From: JAWLGW01 sp964569055 | GTDB taxonomy: Bacteria > Planctomycetota > J058 | Length of the DNA: 6,114 bases | Direction of reading: 5' to 3' | Assembly (NCBI GenBank): GCA_964569055.1 | Contig: CAZMSZ010000426.1 | Coordinates: 1 to 6,114 of the forward strand | Shown: positions 1-6,114 of the stretch, in pieces | Position numbering within the stretch: position 1 is the first letter of the stretch | How the letters are laid out: each line of letters begins with the position of its first letter | Position numbers and translations under genes: made by a program | The notes under the pieces: model-generated | The model's input: the letters and a program-made list of their open reading frames with translations, nothing else | Database searches by the model: none | What the model was told of the DNA's origin: nothing

Positions 1-73
1 GATCACCACCGACAAGATCATCGACCGGCTGCTCGAGCACATCGAGGCCGGCGCGGTGGCGGCCGCCTCTTGA
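1..73 (+). CDS. MoxR-family AAA+ ATPase, C-terminal end only (partial)
   Basis: Reading from base 2, 23 codons run to a TGA at 71-73 and end with an alanine-rich tail. The visible peptide begins ITTDKIIDRLLEHIEAG. This resembles the last helix of MoxR-type ATPases, which often has the pattern G-I/V-T-x-D-x-I/V-I/V-x-x-L-L just before the end of the protein. The ATPase core (Walker A and B) lies upstream of the window, so the call rests on this short tail plus context: the next gene encodes DUF58 and then come VWA proteins, the classic MoxR neighbourhood. MoxR proteins are cytosolic hexameric ATPases thought to remodel or activate partners with VWA domains. The stop overlaps the next start by one base (TGATG), which suggests coupled translation. 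Another AAA+ protein or an unrelated C-terminus cannot be excluded from 23 residues. Confidence 0.65.
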   Translation, partial: ITTDKIIDRLLEHIEAGAVAAAS

Positions 74-984
74 TGTCCACCCCCGCCGAGAAGCGGTACC
101 TCGACCCCAAGACCCTCACCAAGATCTCGCGCCTGGACATCATCGCGCGGCTGGTGGTGGAGGGGTTCGTCACCGGTCTGCACCGCAGCCCGTACCACGG
201 CTTCTCGGTGGAGTTCGCCGAGCACCGCGAGTACGTGCCTGGCGACGACATCAAGCACATCGACTGGAAGGTCTACGCCCGCTCGGACCGCTACTACATC
301 AAGCAGTACGAGGAGGAGACCAACCTCACGGCCACGATCCTGGTCGACGGGTCGGAGTCGATGCGCTTCCGCGGCGACCCCGAGCTGCCGAGCAAGCTCG
401 ACTACGCCTGCTACGTGGCCGCCTCGCTCTCCTACCTGATCCTGCGGCAGCGTGACACAGTGGGGCTGGTGACCTTCGACGAGGAGGTCCGCTCGTTCGT
501 CCCGCCGGCCTCCAACCCCTCGCACCGCAACATGATCGTGAAGGCGCTGACCGAGATCGAGCCGGCGCGCCGCACCGGGCTCGGGCCGGTGCTGCACACC
601 ATGGCCGACCGGGTCAGCCGCAAGGGGCTGGTGATCCTGATCAGCGACCTGCTCGATGAGCCGGCGGCGGTGCTGTCGGGCCTGCGCCACTTCCGGCACC
701 GGCGGCACGAGGTGATCGTGTTCCACGTGCTGGACCACGCCGAGCGCACGTTCCCGTTCACCTCCATGACCCGGTTCCGCGGGCTGGAGGCGCTCGGGGA
801 CGTGACCTGCGACGCGGGCGCGCTGCGCGAGGCCTACCTCGACGAGCTCTCCCAGTACGTGGGCGAGCTGCGCCACGGCTGCCGGGCCGACCGGGTGGAC
901 TACGTGCCGCTCGACACCGCGACCCCGCTCGACGTGGCCCTGACCTCCTACCTGGCGACCCGCGCCGGGATGAAGATGAGCTGA
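73..984 (+). CDS. DUF58 domain protein with VWA-like fold
   Basis: This is a 303-residue soluble protein of the usual DUF58 length. Residues 37-82 carry the family signature: HRSP, then G-x-S-x-EF, then HREYVPGDD, then HIDW, then YARSDRYYIKQYEEE. A VWA-like domain follows at about 86-225. It has a DxSxSM metal-site motif at D92, S94, S96 and M97, a likely second-loop T168 (RTGLGPVL) and D192 (LISDLLDE), so the MIDAS looks intact. There is no signal peptide or membrane helix, so it should act in the cytosol, probably as a partner of the MoxR ATPase encoded just upstream. I chose the ATG at 73, which overlaps the preceding stop by one base. A TTG at 70 would add one residue. No clear Shine-Dalgarno is visible, which fits coupling to the upstream gene. 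The family is certain in my view; its molecular function is not established. Confidence 0.93.
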   Translation: MSTPAEKRYLDPKTLTKISRLDIIARLVVEGFVTGLHRSPYHGFSVEFAEHREYVPGDDIKHIDWKVYARSDRYYIKQYEEETNLTATILVDGSESMRFRGDPELPSKLDYACYVAASLSYLILRQRDTVGLVTFDEEVRSFVPPASNPSHRNMIVKALTEIEPARRTGLGPVLHTMADRVSRKGLVILISDLLDEPAAVLSGLRHFRHRRHEVIVFHVLDHAERTFPFTSMTRFRGLEALGDVTCDAGALREAYLDELSQYVGELRHGCRADRVDYVPLDTATPLDVALTSYLATRAGMKMS

Positions 985-991
985 GCCCGCC

Positions 992-3454
992 GTGGACGCA
1001 CTCGCCAGGTCGTTCGTCAATCCCGCGATGCTCCTCGGGGCGCTGGCGATCGCCGCGCCGATCATCATCTTCCTGCTCACGCGCTTCCGGCACCGCACGG
1101 TCGACTGGGCCGCGGTGGTGTTCCTGCAGCGCGCGATCAAGCGCCAGCAGCGGCGCCTGCGGCTCGAGAACCTGCTGCTGCTCCTGATCCGCTGCCTGCT
1201 CCTCGCGCTGTTCGCCGCGGCCCTCGCGCGCCCGCGGGTGGTCGGGGACGTGATCACCAACGACGAGGACGCCAGCCGCAACGTGGTGCTGGTGCTCGAC
1301 ACCTCCTACTCCACCGGCTACCAGGTCGGCTCGGACGCGCAGGAGACCGTGTACGAGCGCGCCCGCCGGGCGGCCAAGGACATCGTGGCGGGGCTCCCCG
1401 ACGGCGACCGGGTCAACGTGGTCGCGTTCGACGAGGAGGCCCGGGCGCTGTACTCCAAGCCGCGCCAGCTCAACGAGCGGGTCCGCCGCGAGATCCTGCA
1501 GGACCTCGACGACGCCCCCGAGCTGCAGCTCTCGCAGCAGGGCACCGACCTCGCCGAGGCGCTCCACGCGCTGCCGCGCGTGCTGCGCCCGTTCGACTTC
1601 GACCCGGGCGGGCGCCCGCCGCCCGAGGGCGTGCCGCCCAGCGACAAGACCGTGTTCCTGCTCGGCGACGCGCAGCGGAAGGGCTTCCTCGACGCCAACG
1701 GCCAGCCCCTCGACCGGAGCCTGGCCACGACGGCCGAGGAGATCAAGCGCCTCGGCGGGCACCTCGTGCTGCTCGACTGCGGCGCCCAGGACCGCGAGCG
1801 TAAGAACGTCTCGGTGGTGCGGCTCGCCACCCGCGAGGCCGTGGTCGGGCAGGGGCTCCCCTGCCACGTCGAGGCGACCGTCCGGAACTGGTCGACGGTC
1901 GAGGTGAACGACCTCGAGGTGCGCTACTACGTCGACCGGGTGGAGCTCGACGACCGCGACGCGCCGCCGCAGAAGACGGTGCCGCTGCGGCTGGACGCGG
2001 GCGAGACCAAGACGTGCGACCCCATGGTCTACACGTTCACCGACCCCGGTCTGCACCACGTGCGGGTCAAGGTCTCCTCCGACGCGCTCGAGCTCGACAA
2101 CGAGCGCACCTTCGTGGTGGACGTGCGCGAGCAGGTCAAGGTGCTGCTCGTGGACGGCGAGCCCGGCCGCGAGCGGTGGGAAGGCGAGACCGACTTCGTG
2201 GCGCAGGTGCTCGCCCTCTCGGAGTACGCCGAGGCGGGTGAGCAGGGCCTGCTGCTCCCCGAGGTGATCGACGAGGCGCAGCTCACCTCGCGCCGGCTCG
2301 AGGAGTACGACGCGATCTTCGTGTGCAACGTCCTGGCCCCCAGCGACGAGACCGCGGCGGCGCTCGAGCGCTACGCCCGCGAGGGCGGCGCGGTGGTGTT
2401 CACCGTCGGCGAGCTGGTCGACGCGCAGGCCTACAACGACGTGCTCTACCGCGACGGGCTCGGCCTGTTGCCCGTGCGGCTGCTCGAGGCGAGGGGCGGG
2501 ACGCGCGCCGAGGCGGTCACCGACGAGGACGCCCCCTCGTGGATCATGTCGCTCGGCCAGGCCGAGGGGCACCCCGCCGCGCTGTTCGCCGCCGAGGAGA
2601 TGCTCGAGTGGCTGCGCTCGCCCTCGATCTTCGGCTTCTACGAGGTCGAGCTCCCCGGCACGCCGCCGCCCGCGCCGCCGGAGGCCGCTCCCGCCCCTGG
2701 CGCGACCGAGGCCGCCCCGGCGCACCCCCTCGTCAAGGTCCCGCTGCGGGTGAGCGTCAAGCCGGCCAGCGACGACGCCGAGGCGGTGGCGCGCGCGGAG
2801 GCGACCGCGCGGCCGCTCCTGGTCGAGCGGGCCTACGGCGAGGGCGCCGTGTCGGTGTGGCTCTCCACGATCGACGACGCCTGGAACAACTGCGTGGTCT
2901 ACGACGGCTTCTACCTGCCGTTCTGGCGCGAGCTGGTGCTCGACCTCGCCCAGCGCACGCGCCCGCCGGTGAACCTGCGCCTGGGCGGCCGCTGGGAGCG
3001 GGTGATCGCGGCGGCGGAGTACGCGGCCGAGGTCGGGGTGCTGACCCCCGAGGGGCGCCGCGAGCCGATCCCGCAGGAGCGGGTCGGCGGCCGCGACACG
3101 CTCCGGCTGGCCTACCCCGGCGACGAGGAGCGCGGCGGCCTGCAGCACGCCGGGCTGTACACGGTCGAGCGCAAGGGGCTCGCGGGCGGCGGGCCGGATC
3201 GCACCGAGTACTTCGCGGTGGCGCTCGACACCGACGAGGGCGACCTCGAGCCGTTCTCCGCCGACGAGCTGCAGGGCGCCCTGGGTGGGCTGCCGGTCCA
3301 GGCGCTCCGGCCCGAGGGCGCGCGCGAGGCGCTGCAGGGTGAGGGGGCCGTGGGCGGCAGCCAGGAATACTGGCGCGAGGTGATCGCGGCCGTGATCGCG
3401 CTCCTGGCGCTCGAGTCGCTGCTGGCGGCGGCGTTCGGGAGGCGGCGTCGATGA
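992..3454 (+). CDS. BatA-like membrane protein: VWA plus glutamine-amidotransferase-like domain
   Basis: 820 residues. The N-terminus is the BatA (aerotolerance regulator N-terminal) module: VNPAMLLGALAIAAPIIIFLL (helix about 12-29), a basic loop with HRTVDWAAVVFLQRA and KRQQRRLR, and a second helix about 61-79. A VWA domain spans about 96-265 with an intact MIDAS: D103, S105, S107 (DTSYS), T185 (GTDLAEAL) and D226 (LLGDAQ). Residues 272-380 look like a CARDB or Ig-type beta domain ending LDNERTFVVDV. From 382 (VKVLLVDGEPG) to about 655 a class I amidotransferase-like fold follows, interrupted by a Pro/Ala-rich stretch at 557-578. No Cys sits at the expected nucleophile turn (VVFTVGELVD), so glutaminase activity is unlikely. 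A final helix lies at about 796-814, before RRRR. The positive-inside rule puts 80-795 outside the inner membrane. The GTG start at 992 leaves eight residues before the conserved VNP; an ATG at 1028 would cut into the helix. It lies 7 bases after the DUF58 gene, with no strong ribosome binding site. Confidence 0.9.
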   Translation: MDALARSFVNPAMLLGALAIAAPIIIFLLTRFRHRTVDWAAVVFLQRAIKRQQRRLRLENLLLLLIRCLLLALFAAALARPRVVGDVITNDEDASRNVVLVLDTSYSTGYQVGSDAQETVYERARRAAKDIVAGLPDGDRVNVVAFDEEARALYSKPRQLNERVRREILQDLDDAPELQLSQQGTDLAEALHALPRVLRPFDFDPGGRPPPEGVPPSDKTVFLLGDAQRKGFLDANGQPLDRSLATTAEEIKRLGGHLVLLDCGAQDRERKNVSVVRLATREAVVGQGLPCHVEATVRNWSTVEVNDLEVRYYVDRVELDDRDAPPQKTVPLRLDAGETKTCDPMVYTFTDPGLHHVRVKVSSDALELDNERTFVVDVREQVKVLLVDGEPGRERWEGETDFVAQVLALSEYAEAGEQGLLLPEVIDEAQLTSRRLEEYDAIFVCNVLAPSDETAAALERYAREGGAVVFTVGELVDAQAYNDVLYRDGLGLLPVRLLEARGGTRAEAVTDEDAPSWIMSLGQAEGHPAALFAAEEMLEWLRSPSIFGFYEVELPGTPPPAPPEAAPAPGATEAAPAHPLVKVPLRVSVKPASDDAEAVARAEATARPLLVERAYGEGAVSVWLSTIDDAWNNCVVYDGFYLPFWRELVLDLAQRTRPPVNLRLGGRWERVIAAAEYAAEVGVLTPEGRREPIPQERVGGRDTLRLAYPGDEERGGLQHAGLYTVERKGLAGGGPDRTEYFAVALDTDEGDLEPFSADELQGALGGLPVQALRPEGAREALQGEGAVGGSQEYWREVIAAVIALLALESLLAAAFGRRRR
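3437..3442 (+). promoter_or_regulatory. Shine-Dalgarno site for the last operon gene
   Basis: GGGAGG lies 8 bases before the ATG at 3451 and inside the end of the BatA-like gene. It is the only strong ribosome binding site among the gene starts in the window. Together with the ATGA overlap it fixes the start of the last gene and suggests that this gene can load ribosomes on its own as well as by coupling. Confidence 0.75.
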
Positions 3455-5877
3455 GCCCTGCGCTGCTGCTGGCCGAGGGCGGCCCCAAGGTGGTCACCCA
3501 CCTCGACTGGCCCAACGCGCCCGAGGCCTGGCAGGTGTTCCTGATCATGGCCCTGGTCGTCGCGTTCGCGGCGGCCTGCTACCTGCTCGAGGGGCGGGAG
3601 GAGCGGCGCTGGTTCCGGATCCCGCTGGCGCTCCTGCGCGGGGCGCTGATCGCGCTCGCGGTCGGGATCCTGTTCCGCCCGCTGCAGTCGCGCGAGATCG
3701 TGGAGGTCAAGAACGGCCACGTGGTGGTGGCGGTCGACACCTCGCGCTCCATGGACTTCGAGGACCGCGAGAAGGACGACGAGCTGCGCGGCGCGATCGC
3801 CGGGGCGCTCGACGTCACGCCCGACCGCCTGCGCGAGCTCGACCGGCTCGAGCGGGTCAAGGCGGCCCTCCGCAAGGACGGGGGCGCGCTGCTGCGCCAG
3901 CTCGCGGCCAAGAACCAGGTCCGGCTCTACGCCTTCGACTCCACGCGCAAGCGGCTGGCGGACATCGACAAGGGCGCGCAGGCGGAGGGGACCGACACCG
4001 TCGAGGCCGCTCTGGCCGCGCTCGAGGGCACGCAGGCCGACGGGGGGAGCACGGCGCTGGGCGACTCGCTCCAGCGGATCCTGACCGACATGCGCAGCGA
4101 GCAGGTCGCGGCCGTGGTCCTCCTGACCGACGGGCGCTCCAACGGGGGCAGCCTGGCGGCCGAGGCGGTGGCCGCGCGGTTCGGGCGCAAGCGCGTGCCG
4201 ATCTACGCGGTGGGGGTGGGCGACCCCGAGCCGCCGCGCGACGTGGCGGTGGACGACTTCCGCGCGCCGGACGTCAGCCTGGCGGGCGACGTGCTGCGCG
4301 GGTCCCTGCGGGTGAGCGCGCAGGGCTACAGCGAGCCGCGCAGCGTGACCGTGCGGATCAGCCTCGACGACGCCCGGGTGGCGGAGGAGACCGTCCTGGT
4401 GGGCGGCGACCGCCCCGAGGCGGAGGTCCGCTTCCAGACCAAGGTGGCCCGCCCCGGCGAGTACACGCTCGAGGCCGTCGCCGAGCCCGACCCCGACGAG
4501 CTCACGGCCGAGAACAACCGGGCGGCGCGCCGGGTGCGCGTGATCGACGAGCGGATCCGCGTGCTCTACATCGAGGGCTACCCGCGCTGGGAGTACCGCT
4601 ACCTCAAGAACGCGCTGGTGCGCGACCGCCACATGGAGGTCCAGTGCCTCCTGTTGTCGGCCGACCCGGGGTTCGTGCAGGAGTCGAGCCCGGGCGTGGC
4701 GCCCCTGCGTCAGCTCCCCTCGCCCGAGCGGCTGCTCGAGTACCACGTGGTGATCGTGGGCGACGTCGACCCCGAGGCGAAGGACCGCGCCGGGCGGCCG
4801 GTGTTCTACGACGGGGCGCTCGAGGCGATCCGCGAGGTCGTCAAGGAGCGGGGCGGCGGCCTGCTCATGGTCTCGGGCGAGCAGTCGGCGCCGCGCCGCT
4901 ACGCCCAGACCCCGCTGGCCGACGTGCTGCCGATCCAGGTCGACGAGGCGGCCCCGCTGCGCCAGGACTACAGCCGCCCCTGGCGGCCGCGCCTGACCCG
5001 CGAGGGGCGCGAGTCGCCGCTCCTGCGGCTCGAGCCCGACGAGCAGCAGAACCGCGAGCTGTGGGACGGCAAGCTGCAGGACCTCTACTGGTACTCGCAG
5101 GTCCTGCGCCCCAAGCCGCAGGCCCACGTGCTCGCGGTGCACCCGACGCACCGCAACCAGCACGGCGAGCTGCCGCTCCTGGCCTGGCACCGCTACGGCG
5201 CCGGGACCGCGTTCTGGCAGGGGATCGACGAGACCTGGCGCTGGCGCGCCGAGGTGGGGGACAAGTACCCCTACCGCTACTACGGGCAGGTGATCCGGTT
5301 CCTCTCGCTGCAGAGCTTCACCCGCTCCAAGCGGTTCTTCATCACGACCGACCGCCTGCGCTACGACGTGGGTGACGAGGTGCGGATCCGCGCCGAGGTG
5401 CGCGACGAGGAGGCGATCGCCGCCGGGGCCGACGGCAAGCAGACGATCCAGCTCGAGCACCCCAGCCGCGCCGTGGAGCCGATCACGCTCTCGGCGGTCG
5501 AGGGCGAGCCCGGCAAGTTCGAGGGCACGTTCAAGCCGGTCGACACCGGCTCCTACCGCCTGTTCGTCGAGCCCGGCGAGCGGTTCGGCGCCGACGAGGT
5601 CGCCTCGCGCGTGTTCGAGGTCGAGCTGCCCCGCCTCGAGCTGCAAGAGCCGCGCATGGACCAGACCGGCCTGGAGCAGGTCGCCCTGGCCTCGGGCGGC
5701 AAGTTCCTCCGCCTGCACGAGCTCAGCGCGATCCCCGACCAGCTCCCCGAGCTCTCCGAGCCGATCCTGGTCGGCCGCTCGGAGACCGAGCTGTGGGACC
5801 GCCCCTGGGTGTTCATGCTGTTCTTCACCCTGCTGCTGATCGAGTGGGTCGGGCGCAAGGTCGCCCGACTGCTCTGA
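3451..5877 (+). CDS. Membrane VWA protein with amidotransferase-like and Ig-like domains
   Basis: 808 residues. Two N-terminal helices (about 28-46 and 58-76) flank a short charged loop with basic residues (GREERRWFR), likely cytosolic. A VWA domain at about 90-258 has a complete MIDAS: D96, S98, S100 (DTSRSM), T201 (GGSTALGDSL) and D227 (LLTDGRSNGG). Residues about 265-366 form a beta-rich domain ending ENNRAARRVRV. An amidotransferase-like domain starts at 369 (IRVLYIEGYPRWEYRYLKNAL) and runs to about 620, with AFWQGIDETWRWRAEVGDKY near its end. The expected nucleophile turn reads MVSGEQSA with no Cys, so it is probably non-catalytic. A further Ig-like domain lies at about 627-726 (VDTGSYRLFVEPGERF), and a last helix at about 785-800 precedes GRKVARLL. 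Topology matches its upstream neighbour: domains outside, short tail inside. It resembles large VWA membrane proteins in planctomycete MoxR operons. The start is fixed by GGGAGG and the 4-base overlap. Its substrate is unknown. Confidence 0.9.
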   Translation: MSPALLLAEGGPKVVTHLDWPNAPEAWQVFLIMALVVAFAAACYLLEGREERRWFRIPLALLRGALIALAVGILFRPLQSREIVEVKNGHVVVAVDTSRSMDFEDREKDDELRGAIAGALDVTPDRLRELDRLERVKAALRKDGGALLRQLAAKNQVRLYAFDSTRKRLADIDKGAQAEGTDTVEAALAALEGTQADGGSTALGDSLQRILTDMRSEQVAAVVLLTDGRSNGGSLAAEAVAARFGRKRVPIYAVGVGDPEPPRDVAVDDFRAPDVSLAGDVLRGSLRVSAQGYSEPRSVTVRISLDDARVAEETVLVGGDRPEAEVRFQTKVARPGEYTLEAVAEPDPDELTAENNRAARRVRVIDERIRVLYIEGYPRWEYRYLKNALVRDRHMEVQCLLLSADPGFVQESSPGVAPLRQLPSPERLLEYHVVIVGDVDPEAKDRAGRPVFYDGALEAIREVVKERGGGLLMVSGEQSAPRRYAQTPLADVLPIQVDEAAPLRQDYSRPWRPRLTREGRESPLLRLEPDEQQNRELWDGKLQDLYWYSQVLRPKPQAHVLAVHPTHRNQHGELPLLAWHRYGAGTAFWQGIDETWRWRAEVGDKYPYRYYGQVIRFLSLQSFTRSKRFFITTDRLRYDVGDEVRIRAEVRDEEAIAAGADGKQTIQLEHPSRAVEPITLSAVEGEPGKFEGTFKPVDTGSYRLFVEPGERFGADEVASRVFEVELPRLELQEPRMDQTGLEQVALASGGKFLRLHELSAIPDQLPELSEPILVGRSETELWDRPWVFMLFFTLLLIEWVGRKVARLL

Positions 5878-5943
5878 GCCTCGGGCTGCGGTGGTGTGAG
5901 GCGCCAGCTATTGGGTTGGGCGCCCGAGGCTCAGAGCAGCCGG
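5865..5943. terminator. Perfect 18-bp inverted repeat over the stop codon, candidate bidirectional terminator
   Basis: The left arm CTGCTCTGAGCCTCGGGC (5869-5886) is perfectly complementary to the right arm GCCCGAGGCTCAGAGCAG (5922-5939). One mismatch outward (5868 A against 5940 C) is followed by three more pairs, so 21 of 22 positions pair between 5865-5886 and 5922-5943. The spacer is 35 bases. The TGA stop of the last gene (5875-5877) is inside the left arm. Being a near-palindrome it could form the same stem in transcripts from either strand. No T-tract follows on either side, so it is not a textbook intrinsic terminator; GC-rich bacteria often lack the tract. The inverted repeat is certain, the terminator role is inferred. 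Confidence 0.5.
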
Positions 5944-5967
5944 ATGGGGCGGGGTTCTGGGGGGTGC

Positions 5968-5988
5968 CACTCCTTGGGGTCAGGAGTG
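5968..5988. repeat. 7-bp-stem hairpin, possible degenerate copy of the downstream repeat
   Basis: CACTCCT (5968-5974) pairs with AGGAGTG (5982-5988) around a 7-base loop. There is no T-tract after it. The stretch GCCACTCCTTGG (5966-5977) matches the repeat core GCCACGCCTCGG at 10 of 12 bases and is followed 14 bases later by the first full repeat unit, where the regular gap is 21. It may therefore be a decayed, shortened repeat unit. It could also be an unrelated terminator-like hairpin. Confidence 0.4.
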
Positions 5989-5991
5989 TGT

Positions 5992-6114
5992 GCTGTCGCT
6001 TGGAGGGCCACGCCTCGGCGCCATGCGGGCGATGAGATGGCTGTCGCTCGCACGGCCACGCCTCGGGAGGACGTGAGCGATGTGGTTGCTGTCGCTTGCA
6101 CGGCCACGCCTCGG
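5992..6114. repeat. Tandem repeat array, exact 48-bp period, continues past window end
   Basis: Units start at 5992, 6040 and 6088, each with GCTGTCGCT, giving two exact 48-base steps. The third unit is cut by the window end after 27 bases. Each unit has a conserved 27-base part (GCTGTCGCT, a few variable bases, then GGCCACGCCTCGG) and a more variable 21-base part that still shares GCGATG at the same place. The conserved parts of units 2 and 3 differ at one base; unit 1 differs from unit 3 at two bases. Unit 2 can fold CACGCCT (6057-6063) with AGGACGTG (6068-6075, one bulged A), and TGTCGCT (6042-6048) with AGCGATG (6076-6082) using two wobble pairs. Because 48 is a multiple of three, reading frames stay open through it: all three minus-strand frames and one plus-strand frame. 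A coding role is possible but not supported by any recognisable domain. I do not recognise the family. Confidence 0.88.

Noticed and set aside
1..72. Promoter for the DUF58 gene in the upstream sequence
   Set aside because: The start overlaps the preceding stop and no -35/-10 pair stands out; the operon promoter is most likely upstream of the window.
758..3148. Long open frame on the minus strand (about 796 codons) opposite the BatA-like gene
   Set aside because: Its codons are the exact reverse complements of the sense codons, so it stays open simply because the sense gene avoids TTA, CTA and TCA. The product is a low-complexity mix rich in Leu, Arg, Val, His and Gly with no domain, while the sense strand has clear VWA and BatA motifs.
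2323..3342. Second + strand frame of 339 codons inside the BatA-like gene
   Set aside because: The product is dominated by Arg, Ala and Gly, typical of an out-of-frame reading of GC-rich coding sequence, and it has no domain.
3112..5718. Long open frame on the minus strand (about 868 codons) opposite the last operon gene
   Set aside because: Same cause: it is in codon register with the sense gene over most of its length and has no recognisable motif. The sense protein has an intact MIDAS, membrane helices and a good ribosome binding site.
5793..6035. Small + strand open frame running from the last gene into the tail
   Set aside because: It begins inside the last gene in another frame, has no ribosome binding site and ends inside the first repeat unit without any motif.
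5992..6114. CRISPR array
   Set aside because: A 27-base repeat with 21-base spacers is superficially similar, but the spacers are too short, related to each other, and the repeats differ between units. No cas gene is in the window.
5986..6114. Short + strand frame from GTG 5986 through the repeats (repeating AVA-x-x-ATPR)
   Set aside because: An AGGAG overlaps the putative start (5982-5986) instead of lying 5-9 bases upstream, and the open frame follows from the repeat period being a multiple of three. Not enough to call a gene.

Overview
The window is very GC-rich, almost fully coding, and all convincing genes lie on the + strand. It holds the end of one gene and three complete genes packed as an operon: a MoxR-type AAA+ ATPase (last 23 codons only), a DUF58 protein, a BatA-type membrane protein with a von Willebrand factor A (VWA) domain, and a second membrane VWA protein. 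Junctions are a 1-base overlap (TGATG), a 7-base gap and a 4-base overlap (ATGA), so co-transcription and translational coupling are very likely. The gene order and the two long VWA plus glutamine-amidotransferase-like membrane proteins resemble operons common in Planctomycetota. A GC-rich planctomycete is my best guess, but it is an inference from architecture and no marker gene is present.

Region by region: 1-73 is the 3' end of the MoxR-like gene; 73-984 is the soluble DUF58 protein; 992-3454 is the BatA-like protein; 3451-5877 is the second VWA membrane protein; 5878-6114 has no confident gene. That tail holds a perfect 18-bp inverted repeat whose left arm covers the stop codon of the last gene, a 7-bp-stem hairpin, and the start of a tandem repeat with an exact 48-bp period that runs off the window end.

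How the genes may work together: MoxR ATPases are thought to act as chaperone-like remodellers with VWA-domain partners. DUF58 looks cytosolic. By the positive-inside rule, both large proteins have a short basic loop in the cytoplasm and place the VWA, Ig-like and amidotransferase-like domains outside the inner membrane, held by a C-terminal helix. All three VWA-type proteins keep the residues expected to bind metal (MIDAS). The substrate of such systems is not known from sequence.

The operon belongs to a known family, so I do not claim a new system there. The least explained part is the tail: the 48-bp array, its recurring hairpin, and the near-symmetric stop-codon context created on both strands by the inverted repeat.
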